A stretch of DNA of 7,343 nt, from positions 1 to 7,343 of the forward strand of contig WGAA01000058.1 of assembly GCA_015489285.1 (NCBI GenBank). The letters are read 5' to 3'. The translations under genes were made by a program, and so were the position numbers. Shown here one piece after another: positions 6,340 through 7,343 of this stretch. The DNA comes from Anaerolineae bacterium (GTDB lineage Bacteria > Chloroflexota > Anaerolineae > JAADDB01). The notes below the pieces were generated by a model. The model ran no database searches. It saw nothing but the letters and a program-made list of their open reading frames with translations, and had not been told where the DNA came from. The first letter of the stretch is position 1, and each line of letters starts with the position of its first letter.

Positions 6340-6846
6340 TTAGCGGTCGGCCGCTCCCTTTCCCTCCACGATGTCGATGGTGTAGCGGCGCTCGTTGAGC
6401 ACCCGCGTGCCGTCCGAGGAGAGAAGACGGATGCGCAGGGTATAGGAGCGCCGCGCCGGAATATGCCTCATGCGCGGGAAACGGTAGACGACGATGCGGT
6501 GCGGGGAAAGGGTGGGCAGGATGCCCGAACGTTTCAACGCGTTCTTCCCCGTCTTCCCGTAGTACAGGGTGGCATCGATGCGCACCCCCGTCATGGGCAC
6601 ATCACCCCGATTTTCCACCGCGACGAGCAGCATGATGCCCTGCTTCTGAATGGAATCCACGTAATCCAGAGGGGGATCGAAATCCACCCCAACGATGGCC
6701 AGCTCTTCGCCCCGCCCCGTGGAGGGCGTCCGTATCGCGTGGGACGGTCCCCCGTGCACGTTGACCCGTACTCCCGAACACGCGGTCGTCAGCAGGACGA
6801 CCGTCAGGAGGAGGGCAACGTGTCGCCACCACGCTTCCCTCATCAT
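6340..6846 (-). CDS. Small predicted lipoprotein, unknown function
   Basis: 168 residues. The N-terminus is a lipoprotein-type signal: a short charged region (MMREAWWRH), a hydrophobic stretch (about 10-20), then TTAC with C23 as the probable lipidated cysteine. The -3 residue is T rather than the common L, so this is a slightly weak lipobox. The mature part looks like a single beta-sandwich domain, with alternating hydrophobic strands such as ELAIVGVDFDPPLDY and IMLLVAVENRGDVPMTGVRID. The V-E-N-R-G pattern recalls CARDB-type (cell-adhesion-related) domains, but the match is only by eye. It would sit on the outer face of the cytoplasmic membrane. It heads the operon with the pseudouridine synthase and cmk, yet no shared function is evident. 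The start is fixed by an AGGAGG site six bases upstream. Confidence 0.8.
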   Translation of the reverse strand: MMREAWWRHVALLLTVVLLTTACSGVRVNVHGGPSHAIRTPSTGRGEELAIVGVDFDPPLDYVDSIQKQGIMLLVAVENRGDVPMTGVRIDATLYYGKTGKNALKRSGILPTLSPHRIVVYRFPRMRHIPARRSYTLRIRLLSSDGTRVLNERRYTIDIVEGKGAADR

Positions 6847-6852
6847 GGCTTA

Positions 6853-6858
6853 CCTCCT
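6853..6858 (-). promoter_or_regulatory. Strong Shine-Dalgarno of the lipoprotein gene
   Basis: AGGAGG on the minus strand lies 6 bases before the ATG at 6846. It decides between the two adjacent ATG codons (6844-6846 and 6841-6843) in favour of the first and shows that the small gene is translated. Confidence 0.75.
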
Positions 6859-6893
6859 CTCCACCGGCAAGGGACCGACGGTATTGGGACTCA

Positions 6894-6963
6894 AGCCCGC
6901 ATGGGGCTGAAGTAGCGCCGGGCACTAAACCGCCCGGCTCATCATAGCGAAGGCCTGCGGCCT
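6894..6963. repeat. Three consecutive small hairpins
   Basis: Three perfect inverted repeats follow one another: AGCCC/GGGCT (6894-6898 with 6904-6908), GCCGGGC/GCCCGGC (6917-6923 with 6932-6938, 8-base loop) and AGGCC/GGCCT (6951-6955 with 6959-6963, 3-base loop). They lie in the probable leader or promoter region of the lipoprotein operon. The GCCGGGC stem is strong enough to form in RNA; the other two are short and could be chance in GC-rich DNA. Confidence 0.45.
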
Positions 6964-6968
6964 ACGGC

Positions 6969-6996
6969 TAACGAGTGACGAGTAACGAGTAATTGG
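6969..6996. repeat. Heptamer tandem array A (TRACGAG)
   Basis: Four 7-base units in register: TAACGAG, TGACGAG, TAACGAG, then a degenerate TAATTGG. It resembles short tandem heptamer repeats scattered in intergenic DNA of some cyanobacteria and Chloroflexota. Confidence 0.7.
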
Positions 6997-7044
6997 TTGG
7001 CGTGGCAGCAAGGTTCTCGCCATAGAGCCGAGCTTGTCTTCAAG

Positions 7045-7079
7045 TTACGCATTACGAATCACGCATTACGCATCACGTA
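7045..7079. repeat. Heptamer tandem array B (TYACGMA), opposite orientation to A
   Basis: Five 7-base units in register: TTACGCA, TTACGAA, TCACGCA, TTACGCA, TCACGTA. Its reverse complement reads in GCGTRAT-like units that match the GAGTRAC units of array A at about five of seven positions, so A and B form an imperfect inverted pair around 48 bases of spacer. Confidence 0.75.
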
Positions 7080-7104
7080 CTCCAAGCCAACAGGTCGGGG
7101 CACT

Positions 7105-7141
7105 CCAGACTTCGGAAGTCTGCGAGACTTCCGAAGTCTGG
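7105..7141. repeat. Perfect 17-bp palindrome with self-palindromic arms
   Basis: CCAGACTTCGGAAGTCT (7105-7121), a GCG loop, and the exact complement at 7125-7141. Each arm also contains its own inverted repeat, AGACTTC and GAAGTCT around a single base, so the unit AGACTTCSGAAGTCT is at once a direct and an inverted repeat. It lies about 57 bases after the stop of the right-edge gene (minus strand) and could act as its transcription end, but no T-run follows. The form resembles REP-type or other interspersed palindromes. Confidence 0.8.
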
Positions 7142-7197
7142 GCCGGGGTGCAGAAAGCCCCATGTAGCGTCAACGTGTCTTCAACTCTCCCAAACCG

Positions 7198-7343
7198 TCA
7201 TCCCTTGCCCTTGTTGCCGTCGCGAGGTTTTCGCCGACGGCGCATCGTTTGTGTTTTACGGGCGGGCAAACGGCGCCGGATCTCCTGCCACAGCTGCCGG
7301 ACTTCCTCGTCCCGCAGGGGGCGCCATTGTCCGGGTTCCAGAT
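7198..7343 (-). CDS. RsuA/RluB-family pseudouridine synthase, C-terminal fragment (gene continues past right edge)
   Basis: The minus-strand frame is open from the window edge to a TGA at 7198-7200, giving 48 residues. It begins LEPGQWRPLRDEEVRQL, which matches LGPGEWRPLTPKEQRRL of the complete pseudouridine synthase in this window at 10 of 17 positions. That motif marks the end of the catalytic domain in the RsuA/RluB family. A very basic tail follows, rich in R and K (RRRRKPR, then GNKGKG), like the charged tail of the neighbour. The catalytic part lies outside the window, so activity and exact subfamily (RsuA, RluB, RluE or RluF) cannot be judged. It is transcribed in the same direction as the lipoprotein operon but separated from it by 351 bases of repeats. 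Confidence 0.75.
   Translation of the reverse strand, partial: LEPGQWRPLRDEEVRQLWQEIRRRLPARKTQTMRRRRKPRDGNKGKG

Larger units (their letters stand above)
6847..7197. other. 351-base repeat-rich intergenic region
   Basis: No protein gene is supported. It should hold the promoter of the lipoprotein-rluB-cmk operon and the 3' end of the gene at the right edge, both on the minus strand. A TATGAT hexamer (6941-6946, minus strand) could be a -10 element, but no good -35 lies at the right distance. The rest is a series of small hairpins, two 7-base repeat arrays and a strong palindrome, listed separately. TGTCTTCAA occurs twice (7036-7044, 7176-7184). Confidence 0.75.

Noticed and set aside
5674..6915. 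Plus-strand frame opposite the pseudouridine synthase and lipoprotein genes
   Set aside because: Shadow of two supported minus-strand genes; low-complexity peptide and no ribosome site.
6969..7141. CRISPR-like array
   Set aside because: The repeats are 7-base units in direct contact, without 25-40 base repeats or unique spacers, and no cas gene is nearby.

Overview
The window is GC-rich bacterial chromosome with strongly C/G-ending codons. The gene mix (a PBP-like domain protein, a HerA-type ATPase, a small lipoprotein, an RsuA/RluB-family enzyme followed by cmk) and the heptamer-repeat intergenic DNA suggest a Chloroflexota (Anaerolineae-like, possibly thermophilic) genome. That placement is an inference from style, not from a marker gene.

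Left part (1-3588, plus strand): three tightly packed genes that look like one operon. They are the C-terminal part of a PBP-superfamily domain protein (cut by the window edge), a HerA/DUF87-type P-loop ATPase with an N-terminal HAS-barrel-like segment, and a DAO-family FAD-dependent oxidoreductase. A G6/C6 hairpin straddles the stop codon of the last gene.

Centre (3589-4702): a 385-base intergenic region leads into an OmpR/PhoB-type response regulator. It is the most unusual stretch of the window. It begins with an AT-rich promoter-like patch holding two TTTG-N5-CAAA inverted repeats, then has a direct repeat GTGGAAAT, and then a 125-base segment (3780-3904) that folds almost completely on itself, with about 52 base pairs. 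G-U wobbles in that fold favour the plus-strand transcript, so it may be a structured leader RNA; a decayed palindromic mobile element is the main alternative. No histidine kinase is in the window.

Right part (4703-7343, minus strand): a GC-rich hairpin separates the convergent response regulator and cmk. Reading leftwards, a minus-strand operon encodes a small lipoprotein, an RsuA/RluB-type pseudouridine synthase and cytidylate kinase (cmk), with 9-base gaps. Upstream of it is a 351-base repeat-rich intergenic region: small hairpins, two arrays of 7-base repeats in opposite orientation, and a perfect 17-bp palindrome whose arms are themselves palindromic. At the far right edge, the last 146 bases encode the C-terminus of a second RsuA/RluB-type enzyme on the minus strand.

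Most genes are ordinary housekeeping or regulatory genes. The best candidates for something undescribed are the 125-base foldback ahead of the response regulator and the structured repeat block at 6894-7141. I do not see a clear new multi-gene system.
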